Below, piece by piece: positions 11,805 to 18,509 of a stretch of 64,000 nt of DNA. The stretch lies in the NCBI RefSeq assembly GCF_021729145.1, contig NZ_JAJSLW010000009.1, positions 186,001 to 250,000 of the forward strand. The letters are read 5' to 3'. Both the position numbers and the translations under genes were made by a program. Within the stretch, counting starts at the first letter, position 1; each line of letters opens with the position of its first letter. Under the pieces are notes generated by a model. It had not been told where the DNA came from and ran no database searches. It saw only the letters and a program-made list of their open reading frames with translations. The stretch comes from Membranihabitans maritimus. GTDB lineage: Bacteria; Bacteroidota; Bacteroidia; Chitinophagales; Saprospiraceae.

Positions 11805-11878
11805 TTTGGCTCTTCCCGCTTTTTGTCGTATTGGCTATGTGTGTTGGGAAAGCGGGATGTGCCAAATGCGCGTTGGCA
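11805..11878 (+). repeat. structured repeat copy 2 (covarying hairpin)
   Basis: Left flank tttggct, stem tcccgcttt (11814-11822) with aaagcggga (11849-11857), 26-nt loop, right flank atgtgccaaatgcgcgttgg. The flanks agree with copies 1 and 3 while the stem differs completely yet still pairs perfectly. It is followed by agaaattttcaaaaatgc and a T-rich run (gggggctttttc). The interval 11751-12055 contains no gene I can support; it must hold the promoter of the metal operon. Confidence 0.6.
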
Positions 11879-12055
11879 GAAATTTTCAAAAATGCGAAGC
11901 GGGGGCTTTTTCTTTTTTCTTCTTTGTCAGTCGTCTCTGTCGTTGTCCAGTTGCAATGTTGGTCAAGTCGAGTTAGTCCGGTCGTAAAGTCGGTTTGTAA
12001 AACGATATGCCTTTTGTTACTCGTCATTGTCAATGTGTCCGTTGTCTTTTTTGCA

Positions 12056-12123
12056 TGTGCCCCAACGGTTTGGGTATGGTGCGTGTCCCGCAGGGCATGC
12101 ACTATACCCGTTGTTGGCGGTAG
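12056..12123 (-). repeat. attC-like recombination site 2 (cassette B/C junction)
   Basis: Compact palindrome of ~67 bp. Outer boxes are tgccccaac (12058-12066) and gttggcggta (12113-12122). The inner stem pairs ggtatggtgcgtg (12073-12085) with catgcactatacc (12096-12108), two G:T-type mismatches, short loop. The left box exactly complements the right box of site 1; the right box exactly complements the left box of site 3 (12974-12983). The site begins 4 bp after the SRPBCC stop codon, as attC sites do at the 3' end of cassette genes. Confidence 0.75.
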
Positions 12124-12126
12124 TTT

Positions 12127-12555
12127 TTATTTTTCAACAATTTTTTTAATCTTCAAGAGAGCTTCCTTCCAAAATTCATCCGAACGATTTTTCTGCTTTT
12201 CGGTCGGGATATTGTCTTCACTAATGGTTAAGAGAGTTGTTTCTTTTTTTTCAGTTATATCAAAAGTCCAAGTCCGATAATTTTCCGGTTCGTCCGGTAA
12301 TCCATCGAAATGACTCCAATGTGAGTATTGAAGTTGCGAATTGGGTTCAACATTTAAAATAATTCCTTTTTCTTCGTATTTATTGCCGTTGAATTCACCT
12401 TTGAATGTGATTGGGCTTCCTTTTTTCCATTCCGTTAAAATTTCCGCCCCAAAAAAATATTCCTTCGCTATTTCAGGTCTTATCAATGCTTCCCATATTC
12501 TTGAAGAGGAAGTGGTTATTTCTATTGAAGATTTAGATATGAATTGTCTATTCAT
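12127..12555 (-). CDS. SRPBCC / AHSA1-like domain protein
   Basis: 142 residues from the ATG at 12555 (MNRQFISKSSIEI). An in-frame ATG 16 codons upstream would overlap the preceding gene. The START/SRPBCC pattern is clear: IWEALIRPEIAKEYFFGAE, then GSPITFKGEFNGNKYEEKG, SQLQYSHWSHFDGLPD, and WKEALLKIKKIVE as the C-terminal helix. Members bind hydrophobic ligands or act as Aha1-like stress proteins; the ligand is unknown. Second gene of cassette B, with the attC-like element directly behind its stop. Confidence 0.85.
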   Translation of the reverse strand: MNRQFISKSSIEITTSSSRIWEALIRPEIAKEYFFGAEILTEWKKGSPITFKGEFNGNKYEEKGIILNVEPNSQLQYSHWSHFDGLPDEPENYRTWTFDITEKKETTLLTISEDNIPTEKQKNRSDEFWKEALLKIKKIVEK

Positions 12556-12565
12556 GTTTGGTTGT

Positions 12566-12955
12566 TTACAATTTATACTTTTTAGAAAATGCCATGTAAC
12601 CAATGATTAGCCCGCCAACAATAAAACCAATAGACATTATCCAAGGCACTTGAGCAGGATTATCCGCTGACTGAAGGGTTAGTTCAGGCAATATAATTAG
12701 GAAAAGCCCCTTCATGAGAAACATAAATCCTAGTAACGTTACAATAATTTGCAAAGCGTTTTTCCACAAAATATGATTGACAAGAATAGTCATTCCGATA
12801 AAAAAATGAACCATTCCTGAGAGATTAATTAAAACGGGATCAGTTCCTTGATGAGAAATCATTTGCGAATAATATTCACTTGAAATTAAAAACCCCATTC
12901 CAGTAACAATCAAATATGCTGCTACTATTTTTCCAATTTTGTTTGTTATTTCCAT
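12566..12955 (-). CDS. small four-helix membrane protein, unknown function
   Basis: 129 residues from the ATG at 12955 (MEITNKIGKIVAAYL). An earlier in-frame ATG at 12982 falls within the recombination site and is unlikely. Four hydrophobic segments (about residues 9-26, 45-62, 66-88 and 105-123) predict an inner-membrane protein with short loops. I do not recognise the family; it could be a DoxX- or DUF-type membrane protein. It is the first gene of cassette B and lies 10 bp upstream of the SRPBCC gene, so the two are co-transcribed. Confidence 0.65.
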   Translation of the reverse strand: MEITNKIGKIVAAYLIVTGMGFLISSEYYSQMISHQGTDPVLINLSGMVHFFIGMTILVNHILWKNALQIIVTLLGFMFLMKGLFLIILPELTLQSADNPAQVPWIMSIGFIVGGLIIGYMAFSKKYKL

Positions 12956-12970
12956 TTCTCTACGATTTTG

Positions 12971-13111
12971 AATTACCGCCAACGGTCTTGTATATGAAAA
13001 GTAGCGGGTTTAGATGCTCTTATTTTTCGATAAGCAAGATACTTAATTAAAAACAAAAACGGTTCAGGTTAGCACCAAACCGCTATTTTTTATATACGTT
13101 GTTGGCGGTAG
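12971..13111 (-). repeat. attC-like recombination site 3 (cassette A/B junction)
   Basis: Palindrome of ~139 bp. Outer boxes taccgccaac (12974-12983) and gttggcggta (13101-13110) are exact complements. The inner stem pairs tatatgaaaagtagcgg (12991-13007) with ccgctattttttatata (13080-13096), with G:T-type mismatches and a ~70-nt loop. It lies 14 bp behind the AraC stop codon (13124), again at the 3' end of the cassette genes in the minus-strand sense. It is structurally like a long VCR-type attC, though the boxes depart from the strict RYYYAAC/GTTRRRY consensus. Confidence 0.75.
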
Positions 13112-13123
13112 TGTTTTATTTTT

Positions 13124-14035
13124 TCAGTTAAATGATTCTCGGAATTCAGAAGGTGTAAAGTCAGTTTTACTTTTAAATAATTTGCTAAAAGATTGTATGT
13201 GCTCAAAGCCTAATTCGTATGCAATTTCACTAACCGACAAATCGGTAGTTGACAGTCTTTCTTTTGCTAAATCAATTATTTTATCTTGAATAAAATGTTT
13301 AGTACTTTGTCCTGTCAGCGTTTTTAATAATCTGCTTAAATAATTGGCAGATAGATTTAGCTCATTTGCAAAATACTGAACTGTAGGTATTGCATTTTCT
13401 ATTAAATTTCCTTTACTATAATAAGCCGATAGCAATTCCTCAAATTGGTTTAAGATAGTGTGATTCGTAATTTTTCGTGTAGTAAATTGACGTTGGTAAA
13501 AACGTTCTGAATAGGTCAATAATAACGCTAACTGTGCAATGATTACATCTTGACTGAAATGGTCAATATTTGCTTGATATTCTTGAGTAATACTTTGCAT
13601 TACACCAATAATCATTTTTTCCTCTTTGTCAGACAAATGCAGTGCCTCGTTTATTTTGTAATCAAAATATTCATATTCCTTTATTTTTTTTGATAGCGGA
13701 GTGTTCCAAAGGAAATCGGAATGTACAAGTAATAACCACCCTTTATGGTTTAATTCTTCATCCGTTCTAAATTCAAAAGAAAGAACCTGCCTTGGAGACA
13801 TAAAATGCAATACGCCTTCATCAAAATCATATTCCTGTTGACCATACTTTAATTTGGCATTAAAATCTTTTTTTAAAGCGATGGAATAGAAATCATTCGT
13901 AATGTTTATTGGGCTGGTTTCATTACGTTTAATATCCTCAAATTTTATTATACTAATCAGCGGATGTTCAGGTTTGGGCAAATCCATAACTTTATGGTAT
14001 TCCGTTATAGATTTTATATTATATGGTTTTGACAT
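13124..14035 (-). CDS. AraC-family transcriptional regulator
   Basis: 303 residues, ATG at 14035. N-terminal cupin-like sensor (FDEGVLHFMSPRQVLSF) and C-terminal double HTH (SANYLSRLLKTLTGQ, SVSEIAYELGFEHIQSFSKL, ending FRESFN). It is clearly paralogous to the AraC gene at 6914-7804. Here the regulator is co-directional with and 14 bp downstream of an NmrA-type reductase instead of divergent, so it may be auto-regulated with it. Together they make up cassette A. Confidence 0.9.
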   Translation of the reverse strand: MSKPYNIKSITEYHKVMDLPKPEHPLISIIKFEDIKRNETSPINITNDFYSIALKKDFNAKLKYGQQEYDFDEGVLHFMSPRQVLSFEFRTDEELNHKGWLLLVHSDFLWNTPLSKKIKEYEYFDYKINEALHLSDKEEKMIIGVMQSITQEYQANIDHFSQDVIIAQLALLLTYSERFYQRQFTTRKITNHTILNQFEELLSAYYSKGNLIENAIPTVQYFANELNLSANYLSRLLKTLTGQSTKHFIQDKIIDLAKERLSTTDLSVSEIAYELGFEHIQSFSKLFKSKTDFTPSEFRESFN

Positions 14036-14049
14036 AGTGCAATTTATTT

Positions 14050-14913
14050 TTATAATTCAAAGAGTGTTTTTAAGCCTTCTTTTAGCGTTGTTGGGTTGCG
14101 ACCCAATTTCTTTTCTAAATCATTGGTTATTTCGTCTTCCTGTCCGTTTTTTATATCGGTGTTGAATTCAACTACTTTTTGAAGCATTGGTTCTGGAATT
14201 CCTGTTGGTCTCATTCTTTCTTGAAAGGTAGAAATATCCACTGGATGATATTTTACTTCTTTTCCTGAAAGTGTTGTCAATGCCTTTGCAATATCATAAA
14301 ATGAATAGGCCTCATTGTTTGTGAATTTGTATGTTTTGTTTTCACAACCTTCATTTGACAACACATTCGCCATTGCTTCGCCCATTTCTTTTCTTAATGC
14401 AAAAGTAACTTTTCCATCTCCCGCAGGTTGAAAAATACCCGTTTCAAATACTTTTTTGCCTACAAAAATTGGGAGTACATCCATATACAATGTGTTTCTA
14501 AAAATGGTATAGTTTAGTCCACTGTTTTTAATATAATCTTCTGTAAGAAAATGTTCCTCCATTAACTGATGAGCCAATGTGGTTCTATTTCTCATTGCTC
14601 TGCTGGTGTAGGCAATATTTTTAACTCCTGATTTTTTAGCGGTATCAATGACATTTCTGTGTTGCTGCATTCGGTCACCTTGGTCGCCTGCTGAAATTAA
14701 AAGCACGGTATCTACATTCGCCATTGCACTTTCAAGAGCGAACACATTATCATAATCGCCTTGAAAAACAGTTATTCCTTTTGCTTTTATTCCTTGTATT
14801 TTTTCTTCTTCTCGAACAAGGGCAGAGATATTTTGAGCTGGAATATTCTTTAATAATGTTTCAATGACTGAACTGCCAAGATTTCCGGTAGCTCCTGTTA
14901 CTAATATTTGCAT
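14050..14913 (-). CDS. NmrA-like NAD(P)H-dependent quinone reductase (QOR2/YtfG-like)
   Basis: 287 residues from the ATG at 14913 (MQILVTGATGNLGSS), which begins exactly at the Rossmann beta-strand. The family features are the TGATGNLGSSV dinucleotide loop, INVDTVLLISAGDQ-type second strand (seen as VDTVLLISAGDQGDR), and no Tyr-x3-Lys catalytic pair, as expected for atypical SDRs of the NmrA/QOR2 type. It is probably a cytoplasmic NADPH-dependent quinone reductase or redox sensor. First gene of cassette A, closest to the recombinase, where integrons keep their newest cassette. Confidence 0.88.
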   Translation of the reverse strand: MQILVTGATGNLGSSVIETLLKNIPAQNISALVREEEKIQGIKAKGITVFQGDYDNVFALESAMANVDTVLLISAGDQGDRMQQHRNVIDTAKKSGVKNIAYTSRAMRNRTTLAHQLMEEHFLTEDYIKNSGLNYTIFRNTLYMDVLPIFVGKKVFETGIFQPAGDGKVTFALRKEMGEAMANVLSNEGCENKTYKFTNNEAYSFYDIAKALTTLSGKEVKYHPVDISTFQERMRPTGIPEPMLQKVVEFNTDIKNGQEDEITNDLEKKLGRNPTTLKEGLKTLFEL

Positions 14914-15008
14914 AATTATCTGTTTTTGATTTATGCAAAGTTCCATAGTATTTAGCCGATAATTTTAGTCAAATCTTGCCTTGTTGTAATCGTTTTCGGC
15001 TTTTTTTA

Positions 15009-15032
15009 CATTACCGCCAACTTGTTTATATC
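15009..15032 (-). repeat. attI-like half site beside the recombinase gene
   Basis: The string attaccgccaac (15010-15021) followed by ttgtttata reproduces only the left half of the long palindromes (compare attaccgccaacggtcttgt at 12972). No matching right half with the long stem occurs before the recombinase stop at 15091. Its box exactly complements the right box of site 3, closing cassette A (13101-15021). A simple site next to the recombinase with folded sites further away is the attI/attC arrangement of integrons. Confidence 0.6.
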
Positions 15033-15090
15033 CTTACTTTTCTTCCAGATTATATCACTTTTTTTATATAATCGGGAAGTTTTTTCCTGT

Positions 15091-16215
15091 TTATATTTCC
15101 ATGTCATCTATTGGGCTTTTAACTTCGCTTAACTGTTGTCCACTTACGTGGGTGTAAATCATCGTCGTTTTTGGACTATTATGTCCCAGAATCTCCTGGA
15201 TATATCTCAAGCCTACTCCGCTTTCCAATAAATGAGTGGCATAAGAATGGCGCAAGGTGTGGAGTGTGACCTTTAAATTTATTCCCGCTGCTTTACATGC
15301 TCTTTTCAATACCTTTCGGGCACTGCTATGGCTGTATTGACCTCCACCTTGACCTTCAAATACATAATTGTGTGGTTGAAATCCTGCACAGTAGTCTTCG
15401 TACATTTTGATTAATGCGATTGACAATGGTACTCGGCGATCTTTCTTTCCCTTGCTTCTTCGGATATAAATTAATTTTTCAGAAGGTCGGATATCGGGTT
15501 TCCGAAGTCTCAGTGTCTCACCTATTCTCAAACCTGCACCATAAATTATCGATAGTAAAAATTTGTGTTTCTTATTTCTCGTAGATACCAATATTCGCTT
15601 TACCTCATCTTTAGTCAATACATTGGGTAAGGTGTGCTCTTTCCGCGGTCGATCGATATCCGTCAATTCCCCCACATCCAGCCCGTGAACTTTAAGGTAC
15701 AATTTTATCGCATTTATCCACTGATTTTGGGAACTATACGATTTGTTCCCGGAAATATAATAATCAAAATTGTATTTGATTATGTCTTCTTTTTTGATGC
15801 CATTCCATCTTAGATCAGGACGTGTAGCAAAAAATTGTCTAACAAAACTCAAATATGCATTTATTGTATTCTCACTATACCGTTTTTGTCGCATCCACAC
15901 TTCCATTCTTCGGATTTTATCGCTAACTTTTGCGGAGATACTGGATTCTACAGCCGGATTTTCATGTTGATTGCCATTGTTTTTTGTTGTATACTGTCCT
16001 TTCAGTAATTGATGCTGCAAAGATTTCCTGCTTATTTCATTTGCCGGCCACCACCAGCCCTTATACGTCCGCGTATAAAGCCCCCCTAATGACTTACAGC
16101 GATGGTATAGTTCAGTACTATAAGGAAATGTAACTAACCAAACCCTCTGGTTGCGATGCACAACAGGCTGGATGCGGAGTTGTCGATTCCCAGGTCCTTT
16201 GTCATGTTCGCGCAT
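15091..16215 (-). CDS. tyrosine recombinase / integron-like integrase
   Basis: 374 residues, ATG at 16215. Residues 1-~75 form an unusual N-terminal extension with GGLYTRTYKGWWWPANE; a SAM-like core-binding domain spans ~98-185; the catalytic domain has Arg230 (GAGLRIGE), Lys255 (SKGKKDR), His319-Arg322 (LHTLRH), His345 (LGHNSPK) and the nucleophile Tyr354 (TMIYTHV). The tail VKSPIDD resembles the RSPLD ending of integron integrases, but the IntI-specific insertion before the HxxR motif is absent. It is co-directional with the cassettes and sits between dnaG and the attI-like half site. I infer that it moves the cassettes at the attC-like sites. Confidence 0.88.
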   Translation of the reverse strand: MREHDKGPGNRQLRIQPVVHRNQRVWLVTFPYSTELYHRCKSLGGLYTRTYKGWWWPANEISRKSLQHQLLKGQYTTKNNGNQHENPAVESSISAKVSDKIRRMEVWMRQKRYSENTINAYLSFVRQFFATRPDLRWNGIKKEDIIKYNFDYYISGNKSYSSQNQWINAIKLYLKVHGLDVGELTDIDRPRKEHTLPNVLTKDEVKRILVSTRNKKHKFLLSIIYGAGLRIGETLRLRKPDIRPSEKLIYIRRSKGKKDRRVPLSIALIKMYEDYCAGFQPHNYVFEGQGGGQYSHSSARKVLKRACKAAGINLKVTLHTLRHSYATHLLESGVGLRYIQEILGHNSPKTTMIYTHVSGQQLSEVKSPIDDMEI

Positions 16216-16282
16216 GTTTGATGTTGGTATGTCGAGTCTAAATAATAGCCTAAATATAAAAATTTCATTTTGGATTAGCCAA

Positions 16283-18214
16283 TTACTTCAACACAATTGT
16301 CTTGAATTCCTTCGCAAACACATTCCTGATTTCAGTTAGTTTCTTTTGAATTTGCAAATGCTTCATCAGTTCTTCAGCGTCTTCTTCCTGTTCGTATTGT
16401 TTTATGAGTTCCAGGTTTTCGCGGCAGAGTTTGGTAGCTTTATTGAGCTTGAACCGCATGAGGGCTTCCAAAGCGTCCTTCTTTTGATTCTCATCGGGCA
16501 TGGGTTGGGTCTGCAATCCCATATCCCACATATCGATCCAGTTTTTACTGTATTGGCTGTCGTATTTCCCTTCGTGGATGTCGATTACCGTTTTCCGGAT
16601 TTCCGGTGCAGTTTGCTGGGTTAAAAAGGCGAATGTCGGTACTTTCGATTCATTGTAGTGCTCTATAAAAATGTTTAGTACCTTTTTGAAATTTTCGTTT
16701 TCAATGAGTTCTATGACATCACTTATGTTTTCTATTACAAATGATGCTACGTTTTGATCTTCGTCCACGGATTTTTCGCCGTGCTGGATCAGGATCCGCA
16801 AAATATCTTTTTCGAGAAGGGTAGAGGCAGCATCTTTACTCTTGTCTTTGCTGGTTTCCCGTTTTTCCTGGCTGGTCTTACGAACCTCTTTAAGCCTTTC
16901 AGACCTTTTTTTATTGAATTGTTTATCGAGTTTGTTGTTAAGTTCTTCCAGCAATAGTTCTTCCGGGACACTCATCAATTTGGCCGTTTCTTTGATATAG
17001 AGGTGCCTTTTGATGGTATCTTCGATTTTGGATATACTCGTCACCAGGTCCTGGATTGCCTGGGAAGCATTGACCGGGTCATTTTTGGCGGTTTGCCTGC
17101 TCAGTTCGGCTTTGTAAAACAGGAAGTCCTGGGCTCTTTCTTCGAAATATTCCGTAAACCGGTTGTGTCCTACCGATTGGATAAAACTATCAGGATCATG
17201 CTCCTCCGGTAACGGCAATACCTGCACATCCATACCTTCTTCAAGTAACAGGTCAATCCCCCGCAGGGAAGCCTTGATCCCGGCCTGGTCCCCGTCAAAT
17301 ATCAGGCAGGCATTTTTACTATACCTTTTTATCAATCGTATTTGTTCGGTGGTCAGGGAAGTACCGCTCGTAGCCACAACGTTTTCGATATTGTTTTGAT
17401 GCAGCATCATTACATCGGTGTACCCTTCTACCAGGAAGCAAAGGTCTTTTGCCCGGATTTCTTTTTTGGCCAGGTGCATCCCGTAGAGAACCTTGCGCTT
17501 GTGGTATATCTCAGATTCTGGGGAATTGAGGTATTTGGGTGCCTTTACATTTTTCTTGAGTATCCGGCCTGCAAAGGCTATGGGCTTACCGCTTAGTGAA
17601 TGGATGGGGAAAATGATCCTGTCAAAAAAGAAATCGTTCCCGTACTGGTTTGACAGTCCCAGTTCTTTGAGGCGTTCTTCTTTATGTCCGGCTTCTTTGG
17701 CCTTGGTGGTTAATTTGTCCCTGGGATGGGAGGGTGCAAATCCGAGTTCGAATGATTTTATTGTTTTTTCGATAAATCCGCGGTCTTTCAGATAGCTGAG
17801 GCCTATACTTTTGCCTTTGTCCGTGTTGTTTAATTCATTACTAAAGAATTCCGCTGCAAATTTATTGATGATCTGCAGAGCTTCGCGGTGTTGGAATTCG
17901 ATGATATCTTCTTCCTTATTGTAGTCTTCTTCAATTTCAATATTATATATCCGGGCCACGTATCGCAGGGCTTCCGGGTACGACATGGCTTCGTGTTCCA
18001 TGAGAAAGTCAATCCCGTTTCCTCCCTTCCCGCATCCGAAGCATTTATAGATATTTTTGGAAGGGGATACCGTAAAAGAAGGGGTTTTTTCATTGTGAAA
18101 CGGACATAACCCCAATAGATTAACACCCCTCTTTTTGAGGTGGACAAAATCACCGACAATATCCTCTACCGCCATTTTGTCAAATATCTCTGCTATTGTT
18201 TTTTTTGATATCAA
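16283..18214 (-). CDS. dnaG: DNA primase DnaG
   Basis: About 643 residues. I place the start at the TTG at 18214 because it gives ISKKTIAEIFDK right at the family's usual N-terminus; a TTG seven codons earlier (18235) is the alternative. A CHC2 zinc finger (CPFHNEKTPSF...YKCFGCGKGG) covers ~35-65. The catalytic core and TOPRIM domain (FLVEGYTDVMML, IFDGDQAGIKA, EEHDPDSF) fall at ~250-340, and a helicase-binding C-terminal domain follows. It makes RNA primers at the replication fork. The accessory array begins 68 bp beyond its stop, so its 3' flank marks the backbone boundary. Confidence 0.95.
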   Translation of the reverse strand: MISKKTIAEIFDKMAVEDIVGDFVHLKKRGVNLLGLCPFHNEKTPSFTVSPSKNIYKCFGCGKGGNGIDFLMEHEAMSYPEALRYVARIYNIEIEEDYNKEEDIIEFQHREALQIINKFAAEFFSNELNNTDKGKSIGLSYLKDRGFIEKTIKSFELGFAPSHPRDKLTTKAKEAGHKEERLKELGLSNQYGNDFFFDRIIFPIHSLSGKPIAFAGRILKKNVKAPKYLNSPESEIYHKRKVLYGMHLAKKEIRAKDLCFLVEGYTDVMMLHQNNIENVVATSGTSLTTEQIRLIKRYSKNACLIFDGDQAGIKASLRGIDLLLEEGMDVQVLPLPEEHDPDSFIQSVGHNRFTEYFEERAQDFLFYKAELSRQTAKNDPVNASQAIQDLVTSISKIEDTIKRHLYIKETAKLMSVPEELLLEELNNKLDKQFNKKRSERLKEVRKTSQEKRETSKDKSKDAASTLLEKDILRILIQHGEKSVDEDQNVASFVIENISDVIELIENENFKKVLNIFIEHYNESKVPTFAFLTQQTAPEIRKTVIDIHEGKYDSQYSKNWIDMWDMGLQTQPMPDENQKKDALEALMRFKLNKATKLCRENLELIKQYEQEEDAEELMKHLQIQKKLTEIRNVFAKEFKTIVLK

Positions 18215-18313
18215 TGTAGATGTTCTATCTTTCAATTAGCAATTGCCTGAAGGCAAAATTAGCAATCTTTTAATGAAGAGATGGTTTGAAAATCCATTTA
18301 TAGTGCCCGAAAT

Positions 18314-18484
18314 TCAAATTTTATTTAATACTTCGCCTGCTTTTTTGATAGATGTTGCACATTTACCTTCAAAATGATTTTCGTTTGAAAGCAACATTAT
18401 TCTTTTTCCCTTTATCATAAGAAATGTAAACAAATCTTCATCAGATTGTTCATATCCATCCAGTTTATTACTAAAAGGACATAA
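18314..18484 (-). pseudogene. short open frame, possible gene remnant
   Basis: A 56-codon open stretch on the minus strand reads LCPFSNKLDGYEQ... FLMIKGKRIMLLSNE... KAGEVLNKI and stops at 18314. It has protein-like composition but no ATG near its beginning (the first in-frame ATG is about 20 codons in), and a stop lies just upstream. It could be the tail of a decayed gene or a small protein with a rare start. I recognise no family. The rest of 18236-18509 shows nothing else. Confidence 0.25.
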
Positions 18485-18509
18485 TTAATAGACGCGTCTG
18501 TAAATTCTT

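Noticed and set aside
8143-11910. The shared 18-nt run agaaattttcaaaaatgc in opposite orientation as terminal inverted repeats of a transposon around cassette C
   Set aside because: The copies are not at the cassette ends, the neighbouring repeat motif is in the same orientation in both places, no transposase is inside, and the core is a near-palindrome that would match in either direction.
11797-11910. A classical riboswitch upstream of the metal operon
   Set aside because: The structured repeat is on the plus strand relative to flank conservation, also occurs downstream of genes (8293-8360), and matches no riboswitch I know.
15091-16215. Calling the recombinase a classical IntI and the array a standard class of integron
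   Set aside because: The IntI-specific insertion before the HxxR motif is absent, the gene is co-directional with the cassettes, and the boxes deviate from the attC consensus; integron-like is the safer term.
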